Of a stretch of 43,815 bases of DNA, positions 16,239 through 25,100 are shown in pieces. The notes under the pieces were generated by a model. That model did no database searches. It was not told the origin of the DNA and saw only the letters and a list, made by a program, of their open reading frames with translations. Made by a program: the position numbers and the translations under genes. Location of the stretch: NCBI GenBank assembly GCA_043757045.1, contig JAYVQC010000266.1, positions 1 to 43,815 on the forward strand, read 5' to 3'. This DNA comes from JANNGC01 sp043757045. GTDB lineage: Bacteria > Verrucomicrobiota > Verrucomicrobiia > Limisphaerales > SIBH01. Each line of letters begins with the position of its first letter. Within the stretch, counting starts at the first letter, position 1.

Positions 16239-17516
16239 ATGAACACACTGCCAACTGTATTGATCAAACCCGGCGAAGCCGACCGCGTGCTCGCCGGACA
16301 TCCCTGGATTTACGAGGCCGGCGTGCTCCGTGTCACCGCTCCCGCGCAAGACGGCGACATCGTGCAAGTCAAAGACCACCGCCAGCGCCTGCTCGGCGTG
16401 GGTTATTGGAATTCGAGATCGCGCATCCGCGTGCGCGTGCTCGCGCCCGAGCGCGTGGACATCAATCAGGATTTCTTCGAGCAACGCATCCGCGAAGCAC
16501 TGGCCGTCCGCACGAAGCACATGTCCGGCGCGAGTTCATTCCGCGTGGTCAATGCCGAGAGCGATTTCCTCAGCGGCCTCATCGTGGACAAATACGAAGA
16601 CGTGCTCGCGCTGCAAATTTCCTCGCTCGGCATGGACCGACGCAAAGCCGAGATCGTGGCCGCGCTGCAAAAGATTTTTTCACCGCGCGCCATCATCGAA
16701 CGCAGCGACGTGAACTCGCGCAAGTTCGAGGGTCTGGAAGAAGCACGCGGCGTGATCGCCGGCGAATTCGGCGGCATGACGGTGGGTGGTGGGGTAGCCG
16801 TCCCGGATGCCACCACTCCCGCGGGCGTCTCGCCGGCCGTTTCCCCGACTGAGATGACCGTGAAGTTGAATGGCCTCTCCTTCGCCACCGATCTCATCAC
16901 CGGCCACAAGACCGGACTCTACCTTGACCAGCAGATCAATTACGCGCGCGTCGCCAAGCTCTGCGCCGGGGCGAATGTGCTCGACTGCTTCACTTTCCTC
17001 GGCGGTTTCGCCCTGCACGCCGCGAAGGCCGGAGCCGCCCAAGTGCATGGCATTGATCAAAGCGCCGACGCCGTGGCTGCCGCGCAACGCAATGCCGTGA
17101 CGAACGGCGTGGCGGACAAATGCACCTTCGACACCGCGAACGTCTTCGACTGGCTGAAGGCCGCGACCGCCGTGGCCCCGCACGAGCGAGTCATCCCGCG
17201 CTACGACGTGATTGTCCTCGACCCGCCGTCCTTCACCCGCACGCGCGCCGCGGTGGGCGACGCCATGCGCGGCTACAAGGAGATTCACCTGCGCGCGCTC
17301 AAGCTGCTCAAACGCGGCGGCACGCTAGCCACCTTCTGCTGCTCGCACCATGTGGACGCCAACATGTTCCAAGACGTCATTCTCTCCGCCGCTTACGACG
17401 CGCGGAAAATCCTCCGTCGCGTGGCGACCTACCCGCAGTCACCGGACCATCCGGTCATCCCGTCCATTCCCGAGACGGAGTATTTGAAGGGGTATGCGTT
17501 CGAGTTGGTGCGGTAG
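16239..17516 (+). CDS. Class I rRNA large-subunit methyltransferase, RlmI-like
   Basis: 425 residues. RlmI-family enzymes methylate C5 of a cytosine in 23S rRNA (C1962 in E. coli). An N-terminal PUA domain (about 1-75, VLAGHPWIYEAGV), a central domain (VDKYEDVLALQ) and a Rossmann methyltransferase with VLDCFTFLGGFALHAAK and VLDPPSFTRTR are in order. FCCSHHV carries the likely catalytic cysteine. About residues 180-205 form an insert (GGGVAVPDATTPAGVSPAV) absent from ordinary members and matching a palindromic repeat found elsewhere in the window. ATG 16239 starts at the PUA domain; upstream codons lie in the inverted repeat. Confidence 0.9.
   Translation: MNTLPTVLIKPGEADRVLAGHPWIYEAGVLRVTAPAQDGDIVQVKDHRQRLLGVGYWNSRSRIRVRVLAPERVDINQDFFEQRIREALAVRTKHMSGASSFRVVNAESDFLSGLIVDKYEDVLALQISSLGMDRRKAEIVAALQKIFSPRAIIERSDVNSRKFEGLEEARGVIAGEFGGMTVGGGVAVPDATTPAGVSPAVSPTEMTVKLNGLSFATDLITGHKTGLYLDQQINYARVAKLCAGANVLDCFTFLGGFALHAAKAGAAQVHGIDQSADAVAAAQRNAVTNGVADKCTFDTANVFDWLKAATAVAPHERVIPRYDVIVLDPPSFTRTRAAVGDAMRGYKEIHLRALKLLKRGGTLATFCCSHHVDANMFQDVILSAAYDARKILRRVATYPQSPDHPVIPSIPETEYLKGYAFELVR
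16776..16853 (+). repeat. Repeat-derived in-frame insert in the rRNA methyltransferase gene
   Basis: About 26 codons between the central and catalytic domains. The core gcgggcgtctcgccgg (16821-16836) matches the palindrome at 25280-25306 in 15 of 16 bases. Translated in the same frame, both give AGVSPA. Confidence 0.65.
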
Positions 17517-17580
17517 GCGAGAGCACTAGCGCTTTACGTTAAGAATGTTTTGCGGCTAAAACTTGGATGCTACTCCGATT

Positions 17581-18426
17581 ATGAAGAACAACTTAATGCT
17601 GCTGCTGTTGCTTGGCGCGCTGATGCAAACTGGTTGCGCCACCAATCCTATCGCCAAAAACTACCAGAGTTTCATGGATCGAATGCCCCCATCCCTCCAA
17701 CAACGACTGTTGCCGCCTTCCCAAACTCCACGACTATTCACTGCCTCTTCGGAATCGTACACGAACGAAGTGCGACGGTTGACTGAAAATGGTTACGCAC
17801 TTGTCGGAGTTAGCCGTTTTGCAGGTTCAAATCCTAGTGATCGACAAGTCGTTGATTACGCGAAGAGCATTGGAGCGGATGCGGCTCTGTGGGATGCGTC
17901 TTTTTCAGGAACCGAACAAGGCATGAGGCCCTTGATGAGATACGAACCTGGGAAAACGACGACAACAACGCGGTCAGGTTCAGCGAATGTAAATGTCTAT
18001 GGTGGAGGAGAGTCCGCTTCGGCTAACGGCACCTACTCCGGCCAGTCCACAACCACCACGCCCGGTGAAATCAAAACTCAATATGTGCCTTACCAAAAGG
18101 ACGTTTACGCTCATCTCATCTCGTTTTGGAGACGCGCGAGGCCTGGTGCGTTAGGGGTGCGCTGCGCCATTTTACCAGATGAGCTTAGGACGACTTTGAA
18201 GCGAAATACTGGGGCTTACGTGACAGAAGTTGTAATCGATAGCCCCGCGTTCAAAGCAAACATCTTGCGGGGAGACACCATCATCCAACTTGGTGAGATA
18301 CCAATCAGTTCGCCTCAGGACCTGAACAACCAGCTCGCCCAATTATTGGGGCAGAAGGTGACCACGAAAATTCTTCGCGAGGGTAAGGTTCTGGAAATCC
18401 CAGTTCAGATGAATAAGGAGTTGTGA
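17581..18426 (+). CDS. PDZ-domain lipoprotein
   Basis: 281 residues. A lipoprotein signal ends at C19 (LMQTGC). Residues about 55-195 form a domain seen in a family of bacterial PDZ lipoproteins (ENGYALVGVSRF, ADAALWDASFSGT, Gly/Ser/Thr-rich middle, TQYVPYQKDVYAHLISFW). The C-terminal about 195-281 is a PDZ domain (GAYVTEVVIDSPAF, GDTIIQLGEIPI). It probably sits in the outer membrane or periplasm and binds peptides; its role is unknown. Its base composition is lower in GC than its neighbours, as is that of the next gene, which suggests later acquisition. A TTTACG/TAAAAC pair about 17-18 bases apart lies upstream. Confidence 0.8.
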   Translation: MKNNLMLLLLLGALMQTGCATNPIAKNYQSFMDRMPPSLQQRLLPPSQTPRLFTASSESYTNEVRRLTENGYALVGVSRFAGSNPSDRQVVDYAKSIGADAALWDASFSGTEQGMRPLMRYEPGKTTTTTRSGSANVNVYGGGESASANGTYSGQSTTTTPGEIKTQYVPYQKDVYAHLISFWRRARPGALGVRCAILPDELRTTLKRNTGAYVTEVVIDSPAFKANILRGDTIIQLGEIPISSPQDLNNQLAQLLGQKVTTKILREGKVLEIPVQMNKEL

Positions 18427-18469
18427 CCCTGTCAATACTCTGAATTATCGGTTTGAATTTTAACGGCTC

Positions 18470-18883
18470 ATGGCGATTACGCTCTCCACGATTTCTGAGT
18501 TTGCTACGGCTGTCGGCGTAGCCGTAGCCGCAGTGGCGCTGTGGCGTGAACACACGCAGACAGTCACGTCTTTTGAGGACACCTTTGCTCGTGAATATCG
18601 GGAACTCGCAGCGACGCTTCCGACCAAAGCTCTGTTAGGCGAGGAGTTGAGCGAGGATGAGCATAAACAACATTTCGATGAGTTTTATCACTACTTCGAC
18701 CTCTGCAATGAACAAGTTTTCCTCAACAAACGTAAGCGCATCCGGCCATCGACTTGGGAGTTTTGGCTGGACGGAATGAAATCCAATTTCAAGCGACCCG
18801 CGTTCGAGCGGTCGTGGAAAGAGGTGTGCCTGCGGGCTGGCACGGATTTTTCTGAACTTCGAGAATTGTTCCCTCCTGATTAG
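18470..18883 (+). CDS. Small membrane-anchored protein, function unknown
   Basis: 137 residues. One N-terminal hydrophobic helix (about 9-26, FATAVGVAVAAVALW) precedes a charged, mostly helical cytoplasmic part (FAREYRELAATLP, HFDEFYHYFDLCNEQVFL, STWEFWLDGMK, ELRELFPPD). The pattern recalls small DUF-type proteins with a single anchor next to a helical domain, but I recognise no named family. It shares the lower GC of the preceding lipoprotein gene. Its end overlaps by four bases the stop of a PIN remnant on the other strand. Confidence 0.65.
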   Translation: MAITLSTISEFATAVGVAVAAVALWREHTQTVTSFEDTFAREYRELAATLPTKALLGEELSEDEHKQHFDEFYHYFDLCNEQVFLNKRKRIRPSTWEFWLDGMKSNFKRPAFERSWKEVCLRAGTDFSELRELFPPD

Positions 18884-19089
18884 TGTGATTGGTTCACATC
18901 GCAACCGCGCGCGTGGACGGCGGCGCCGGCGATGTGAGCGGCGTCGGTGGTTGTTTTCGCGGGCAAGGCCAGGGAAGTGACGAGTGCCGCCACGAGATCG
19001 CCGACCTCGTCGATCAAATCCAGGCTGAGCAGGTCTGACAAAGTTAACAACCGATCACGCGCGGCTTCGGCGTCGCCGCTTCGACTGCT
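18880..19089 (-). pseudogene. Remnant of a PIN-domain (VapC-like) toxin
   Basis: An open minus-strand stretch with no start codon in place, directly after the TAG of the DUF2459 gene in the same frame. It reads SRSGDAEAARDRL, then IDEVGDLVAALV, then LALPAKTTTDAAHIAGAAVH. This matches the middle of PIN-domain proteins, whose usual text is EASRGDxxAAxxRL ... ALPxKAxADALHIAxAAVHG. The N-terminal catalytic Asp region is missing and the end after AAVH is replaced by an unrelated tail (CDVNQSH, TAA). It is a dead ribonuclease-toxin fragment. The family match is by eye. Confidence 0.72.
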
Positions 19090-19788
19090 CTATCGAATCA
19101 GTTCCCTCGGCGGCGCGCTGCCGCGATCCGGTTGCAGCACGGTGCCGAACTTCTTGGCCTGCGACATGACGTTGCCCGAAGTCACCGACCACAGCGGCGT
19201 GATCGGACAGCCCGCCGAGCGCAGCGCGCTGGCCGTCCAACTGTTGCAGGTCTTCGGGAAATAGTAGCTGCCGTTGGCGCGGTAAAATTCGCTCTCGCCG
19301 TAAAGCCCTGGCCCGAGCGGAATGGTCCGCCCGCTCGCGGTGTGCGCGTAAGCGCGATCCATGAAAGCACAAAGCTGCTGAAATCCTTCCGGCGAAAGCC
19401 CCACGCGAATCACCTGGCTCTCAGGAAATTCCTGTTCGGGTGGCCCGTTGAAACCAACCACATGCAGCACGCTGGGCGTGGGCCAGAACAGCGCCTGGAC
19501 CGCGATTGTCGCGGTGATTTTTTCGCTGCGATAAAACCCGTCATCGCCCCAGCCCACTTCCACGGATTCAAACACCGCGAAGTCGCGCTGCGCGGGCCAG
19601 ACGTTCGTGGGAATGTCCGCGCGTGAGACAATAATGCCCGTGTGCCAGCCGTGGCTGACGAGGTGGACAGTCTTGCGCGGCACACCAGCGGCGGGCGGGA
19701 ACAAATTTTTCTTGGGCCCGCGGCAGCCGGTGCAGAGCAGCGTCAGGGAGGCGATTGAAACAAGTTGCCGGCAGTCGAGCATGGCCAT
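19090..19788 (-). CDS. DUF2459 lipoprotein
   Basis: 232 residues from ATG 19788 (an alternative ATG is at 19782). A lipoprotein signal ends TGC (LLCTGCRG). The body matches DUF2459 (PF09601): VHLVSHGWHTGIIV, EVGWGDDGFYRS, LHVVGFNGPPEQEFP, GEFYRANGSYYFPKTCNSWTA-like text and an ALRSAGCPI end. The paired His and Cys (SHGWHTG, TCNSW) suggest an NlpC/P60- or amidase-like active site, but the activity is unproven. The C-terminal end is normal, so the PIN remnant beyond the stop is not part of it. A palindromic repeat lies just upstream. Confidence 0.85.
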   Translation of the reverse strand: MAMLDCRQLVSIASLTLLCTGCRGPKKNLFPPAAGVPRKTVHLVSHGWHTGIIVSRADIPTNVWPAQRDFAVFESVEVGWGDDGFYRSEKITATIAVQALFWPTPSVLHVVGFNGPPEQEFPESQVIRVGLSPEGFQQLCAFMDRAYAHTASGRTIPLGPGLYGESEFYRANGSYYFPKTCNSWTASALRSAGCPITPLWSVTSGNVMSQAKKFGTVLQPDRGSAPPRELIR

Positions 19789-19794
19789 CGCATT

Positions 19795-19889
19795 GGAGCG
19801 CGGACCGCTGAGTCCGCGTGTTCATAATTACTGCATGATTGAAACCAACTGCCACAGCACCATCGCGCGGACTCGGCGGTCCGCGCTCC
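19795..19889. repeat. 24-base inverted repeat touching the trpE stop
   Basis: Arms 19795-19818 and 19866-19889 are reverse complements with one mismatch (ggagcgcggaccgc...gtccgcg). The right arm ends on the first base of the trpE stop codon. The 47-base centre is AT-richer. Confidence 0.9.
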
Positions 19890-21421
19890 TACGCCCCCGC
19901 GCGAAATTGCTCCGCCAGCGCGATGGCTTTCATCATCGCCTTGGCCTTGTTCACGGTCTCCTGGTACTCGGCTTCGGGCGTCGAGTCGTTCACCCAGCCG
20001 CCGCCGGCCTGCACGTAGGCTTTGCCGTCTTTCAGCAACGCGGTGCGAATGGTGATGCAGCAATCCAGATTTCCGTTGAACGAGAAGTAGCCGACGCAGC
20101 CGCCGTACGGTCCGCGCGTGGTCTGTTCCAGTTCGGAAATGATCTGCATGGCGCGCACTTTCGGAGCGCCGCTCAAGGTTCCCGCCGGGAAGGTCGCACG
20201 CATCAAATCGTAGGGCGTCTTCTGCGCGGAGAGCTTGCCCTCGACCTGCGAGACGATGTGCATGACGTGGCTGTAACGCTCCACGATCATCAGGTCGCGC
20301 ACCTTCACCGAGCCGAAGTCGCAGACGCGCCCAAGGTCGTTGCGCGCGAGGTCCACGAGCATGACATGCTCGGCGCGCTCCTTCGGGTCAGCGAGCAACT
20401 CGGCTTGCAGCGCGTCATCCTCGGCCGGTGTCGCGCCGCGTCGGCGCGTGCCGGCGATGGGGCGAATCTCCACCTCGCCGTCCTCGCAGCGGACGTGCAA
20501 CTCGGGCGACGCGCCGGCCAGCGCCAGCCCGTCGAGTTCGAGGAGAAACATGTAGGGCGAGGGATTCACCGAACGAGCGGCGCGGTAGATGTCGAGTGGT
20601 GATGCTTTCACCGGCGTGGAGAAACGCTGCGAGCCAACGACCTGGATGATGTCGCCCGCCACGATGTATTCCTTCGCCTTCAACACGTTGGCGAAGAATT
20701 TTTCCGGCGCGACGTTCGAGGTGAAAGGCAGGTTTGGCGCGGTCGGCGGCACCGTGACCGGCGGTTCCTGCAACGGCTGTTCCAGCAGCGCGACAAGGCG
20801 GTCAATTTCCCCAATGGCATCTTCATACGCGTCCGCCGCGCTCACGCCGTTCTCGATGATGGCGTTGACGAGAATGGTGACGGTCTGCGCCACGCGGTCG
20901 AAGATCAGCAGCTCGTCAGCGATGAGAAAATACATCGTGGGCGTGCCGAGTTCGTCGTGCGGCGGGCGCGGGACGATGGGTTCCACATCGTGAATAAATT
21001 CGTAGCCGATGAAGCCCACGGCCCCGCCCGTGAAGCGCGGCAGTCCCGGCACCGTCACGGCGCGATAACGCTTCAGCACGCGCTCGACGACTTCGAGACC
21101 ATCACGCACTGACTGGCCGGCGGGCGCGTCGCCCGTGCGCGGCACGACCTCGAACTGTTCGATGACCTTGCCGTTCTCGATCAGTTCCACGCGCGAGCCG
21201 GTCTGCTTGATGATGGCGCGCGGATTGCAACCGACGAACGAGTAGCGCCCGATGTGCATCCCGCCCTCGACCGACTCGAAGAGAAACGATTCGCCCTGGC
21301 CGCGAATTTTTTTGTACGCGGAGAGCGGCGTCTCGAAGTCCGCGAGTAGGCGGCGCGTGACCGGAATCAGGTTGCCCTGTTCCGCCAGTTTCAAAAAGTC
21401 GGCTTGTGACGGCGAATACAT
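19889..21421 (-). CDS. trpE: Anthranilate synthase component I
   Basis: 510 residues, full length. TrpE with TrpG converts chorismate and glutamine to anthranilate, the first step of tryptophan synthesis. The N-terminal half has the tryptophan-binding region (ESVEGGMHIGRYSFVG), and the chorismate-binding half has GDIIQVVGSQRF, IRPIAGTRRRG, DLARNDLGRV, and GTLSGAPKVRAMQIISELE, all intact. ATG 21421 matches the family start. Other trp genes are not in the window, so it is not in a trp operon here. It is divergent from hicB. Confidence 0.97.
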   Translation of the reverse strand: MYSPSQADFLKLAEQGNLIPVTRRLLADFETPLSAYKKIRGQGESFLFESVEGGMHIGRYSFVGCNPRAIIKQTGSRVELIENGKVIEQFEVVPRTGDAPAGQSVRDGLEVVERVLKRYRAVTVPGLPRFTGGAVGFIGYEFIHDVEPIVPRPPHDELGTPTMYFLIADELLIFDRVAQTVTILVNAIIENGVSAADAYEDAIGEIDRLVALLEQPLQEPPVTVPPTAPNLPFTSNVAPEKFFANVLKAKEYIVAGDIIQVVGSQRFSTPVKASPLDIYRAARSVNPSPYMFLLELDGLALAGASPELHVRCEDGEVEIRPIAGTRRRGATPAEDDALQAELLADPKERAEHVMLVDLARNDLGRVCDFGSVKVRDLMIVERYSHVMHIVSQVEGKLSAQKTPYDLMRATFPAGTLSGAPKVRAMQIISELEQTTRGPYGGCVGYFSFNGNLDCCITIRTALLKDGKAYVQAGGGWVNDSTPEAEYQETVNKAKAMMKAIALAEQFRAGA

Positions 21422-21556
21422 GTTGTCGTGGTTTCGTGCGGACGAAACGGGCGTGAATTTAGAGTAGGGCGCGGTCGGGATGCCATTAGGAAAATTGGCG
21501 GGGCTTCAGTCCTGGCTGCACCTTGACTCACTGCTCGATTCACGCAGCCTGCGCCC

Positions 21557-21763
21557 ATGTTACTCACAGCCGTTTTGTTTCCCGCCGAGGAGGGTGGTTT
21601 CATCGCTCTTAATCCAGAAACGGGCACCACCACGCAGGGCGAGTCCGTGGCCGAAGCCATCAGCAATCTCCGCGAAGCGACAGAGCTTTATCTGGAGGAG
21701 TTTCCGCTGGAGCCGAAAGGCCAGGCGTTGCTGACGACTTTTGAAGTCGCGGGCCATGCCTAA
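21557..21763 (+). CDS. hicB: HicB-family antitoxin
   Basis: 68 residues, matching the partial RNase-H-like fold of short HicB antitoxins: LLTAVLFPAEEGGFIALNPE, then TTQGESVAEAISNLREATELYLEEFP. HicB binds and blocks the HicA mRNA interferase and often represses the pair. The hicA start lies inside the end of this gene (8-base overlap). Since hicA is frameshifted, hicB may now be an orphan antitoxin. It starts 135 bases from the divergent trpE. Confidence 0.88.
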   Translation: MLLTAVLFPAEEGGFIALNPETGTTTQGESVAEAISNLREATELYLEEFPLEPKGQALLTTFEVAGHA

Positions 21764-21970
21764 GCTTCCGCACGTTTCAGGTGCCGAGGCCGTGCGTGCT
21801 TTCCAACGCCTCGGTTTCGAGGTCAAACGCCAGCGCGGAAGTCCCATCGTCATGCGGCGCGGTGCGCCGGGTGCGTGGTGCCAAATCATCGCGAGATCAA
21901 GACCGGCACCTTGAGCGGCGTTTTACGGCAGGCCGGGGTTACGGCGGAAGAGTTTATTGCGGCGCTTTGA
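21756..21970 (+). pseudogene. hicA: Frameshifted HicA toxin
   Basis: The first frame (from ATG 21756) reads MPKLPHVSGAEAVRAFQRLG, then FEVKRQRGSPIVMRRG, a good HicA N-terminus. The second frame reads VVPNHREIKTGTLSGVLR, then QAGVTAEEFIAAL, a good HicA C-terminus ending TGA 21968-21970. The join is near 21864-21875 and behaves as a one-base deletion. In addition, the conserved catalytic His of the GSH motif is Pro here (GSP). Both changes point to an inactive toxin. A sequencing error could explain the shift but not the His loss. Confidence 0.85.
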
Positions 21971-22112
21971 TCCGGTCGCGGCGCAAGCGGGACTCTACTT
22001 CACTCCAACAAGTTCCTGCATCGCGGCTGGATTCGTAATCGGCCAGTTCACCATCCAGCATGGCCTTCTCCTCGGGCAACGGGCTGCTACTTAATGCAGC
22101 GTCCTCTTCCAT
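21954..22112 (-). CDS. Antitoxin-like fragment (addiction-module component type)
   Basis: A 52-codon minus-strand frame starting ATG 22112, 6 bases past the secA stop. The text LPEEKAMLDGELADYESSRD, then AGTCWSEVESRLRRD, matches the C-terminal half of PF09720 antitoxins (usual text: EELDRRLAxYExDPxAGxSWEEVKxRLR). The N-terminal helix of the family is missing, so it is truncated, perhaps by the secA junction. No RelE/ParE toxin follows. It overlaps the end of hicA on the other strand by 17 bases. Confidence 0.6.
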   Translation of the reverse strand: MEEDAALSSSPLPEEKAMLDGELADYESSRDAGTCWSEVESRLRRDRIKAPQ

Positions 22113-22118
22113 ACAACT

Positions 22119-25100
22119 TCACTTTCCACAGCACTGCTTGAACTTCTTGCCGCTGCCGCAAGGGCAGGGGTCGTTGCGGCCGACCTTCGGACCGGTGCGG
22201 ATTGGTTGCGCCTTGGAGACGGCTTCGCTCGCTTCGCTGACCACGTCGGAGGCATTGCCACCGGCGGCGGACGCGGCGCTGCCCATCGTGTCCACGCTGC
22301 TGTGCTGCGTGTGCTTGGGCATGCTCTTCAGGAAATTCTCGAAGGCCATCATGCTGGAGGCGCTGCGGAAGATGTTGTGGCAGACCTCGGTCTTGATGTT
22401 GACCATCAGTTCGTCGAACAGGCTGAACGCCTCCGCCTTATACTCGAGCAACGGATCGCGCTGACCATAGGCGCGCAGGCCGATGGAGTTGCGCAGCGAG
22501 TCCATGTTGTAGAGATGCTCCTGCCACAATTTGTCAATCGCGCTGAGGATGGTGTAGCGCTCGATCGACTTGAGCGCGTCGGGTTGCTCGAAACTGATCT
22601 TCAGCTCGTAGGCCTTGCGCACCGCGTCGGCGATGTGGGTGCAGATGGCGAATTGCGCGGGCGTAAGTCCGTCGAAGGCGCTGCCGGCGACGGGCGAATC
22701 CTTGCCGTTGTTCGCGACGTCGGTGAGCTGCTCCTCGGTGAAGCCGAGCGGGAAGTTCAAATTCACCCAATCGTCGAGGCCTCGGATGTTCCATTCGCTC
22801 ACGTCCTCGGCGGACGTGAATTCGTCCACCTTGCTGATGACGACCTCCTCCATGATGTCCATGAGGCGGTCGCGCACATCGTCGCCGTGGATGATTTCGT
22901 TGCGGAAGCCGTAGAGGACTTCGCGCTGCTTGTTCATCACGTCGTCATATTCGAGCGTGCGTTTGCGGATCTGGAAGTTGTGCTGCTCGACGCGCTTCTG
23001 CGCCGTCTCGATGGAACGATTGAGCAAGGGATGTTCAAGCTCTTGGTTTTCCTCCAAGCCCACGCGTTCCATGACCTTCACAATGCGGTCGCTGCCGAAG
23101 AGGCGCATGATGTCGTCCTCCAGCGCGATGAAGAAGTGCGATGAACCCGGATCGCCCTGACGTGCGCAACGTCCGCGCAACTGACGGTCAATGCGCCGCG
23201 CCTCGTGGCGTTCGGTCGCGAGCACATGCAGTCCACCGAGGTCCGCGACGCCCGGTCCGAGTTTAATGTCCGTGCCGCGGCCCGCCATGTTCGTGGCGAT
23301 GGTGATGGAACCGCGCTGTCCGGCGCGTGAAACAATTTCGGCTTCCTGCTCGTGATACTTCGCGTTGAGCACGGAGTGAATCAGCCCCTCGCGCTTCAAC
23401 ATCTTCGCGAGCTGTTCGCTGACATCCACGGAGACCGTGCCGACGAGGATCGGCCGGCCCAGCGCGTGAATCTCCTTAATCTCCCGGAGCACGGCGGTGA
23501 ACTTCTCGCGCTTCGTTTTGTACACCGTGTCGTGCTTGTCCTTGCGCGCGATGGGGCGGTTCGTCGGGATGACAAGCACGCCGAGTTTGTAAATGTCGAG
23601 GAACTCGCCGGCCTCGGTCTCGGCGGTGCCGGTCATGCCCGCGAGTTTCAAATATAGACGGAAGTAATTTTGAATCGTGATCGTGGCGTAGGTCTGCGTC
23701 TCGCGTTCGATCTCCACGCCTTCCTTCGCTTCCACGGCCTGATGCAAGCCGTCGCTCCAGCGCCGTCCCGTCATCAAGCGGCCCGTGTTTTCGTCCACGA
23801 TGAGGACTTTGTTTTCCTGCACCACGTACTGCACGTCCTTGAGGTAGAGCGCGTAGGCTTTGAGCAACTGCGCGATGGTGTGAATCTGCTGCGCCTTCAC
23901 CTCGAACTCCTGCTGGATTTTCTGCTTCTTCTCCAGCCGTTGCTTGGGATCAAGGTCCGGCGCGATGTCGATCTCCGTGTAGGCCGAGGCGACATCCGGG
24001 AGCATGAAGGCATCCGGGTCCTGCGGTGAAAGCAAAGCGCGGCCTTTCTCGGTGAGGTCCGCGTCGTGGCTCTTTTCCTCAATGGCGAAAAAGAGTTCTT
24101 CCTTGTTCGCGTACAAATCTTTCTTCGACTGATCGGCGTGGAGTGAAAGCTCCGCCTTGTTCATCAGCTTGATGTTCTCCGAGTCTTCGAGAACCCGCTT
24201 GAGATCGTCTGAGCGCGGGTTGCCGAGCTTCACGCGGTAGAGCAGGAGACCGATTTCACGTTCCAATTCCTCGGGATGTTCCGGCTTGCCGCCGCCAGCC
24301 GGGCGCAGCTTCTTGATCAAGTCCTCGGCCTCTTTGAGGAAGCGTGAGCAGAGGCGCTCTTGGTTCCGCACGAGACTTTCAATCACCGGCTTGAACTTAA
24401 CGTACTGGTCGTTCTCGATGCCGACGACCGCCGGGCCGCTGATGATGAGCGGCGTGCGCGCCTCATCAATGAGGATCGAGTCCACTTCGTCCACGATGGC
24501 GAAGTAATGCCCGCGCTGCACCTGTTCCTCGGCGCGTTGCGCCATGCCGTTATCGCGCAAATAATCAAAACCAAACTCCGCATTCGTTCCGTAGGTGATG
24601 TCGCAGTTGTATTGCTCGCGACGGACGTGCGGCGGCTGGTCGTGAAGAATGCAGCCGACCGAGAGTCCGAGAAATTGATAGACCGCGCCCATCCACTCGC
24701 CGTCGCGCGCCGCGAGGTAATCATTCACCGTCACGACATGCACACCGCGCCCGGTGAGCGCGTTGAGATAGACCGGCAGCGTCGCGACGAGCGTCTTGCC
24801 TTCGCCGGTCGCCATTTCCGCAATGCGTCCGCCATGCAAGGCCATGCCGCCGATGAGCTGCACGTCGAAATGCACCATCTCCCACTTCAGCGGATGCCCG
24901 CGCACGATGACATCGGTGCCGCACATCCGGCGCGCGGCATTCTTCACCACGGCGAAGGCTTCGGGGAGAATCTCGTCGAGGCGGCGCTTGAGTTCGTCGT
25001 TGTCGGTGATCTTGGAAAGTTCTTCCTTCCACGCCGCCGTCTTCTGCCGCAGCACGTCGGCAGATTGATTTTGCAAATCCGCCTCGTGCTGGTTGATGGC

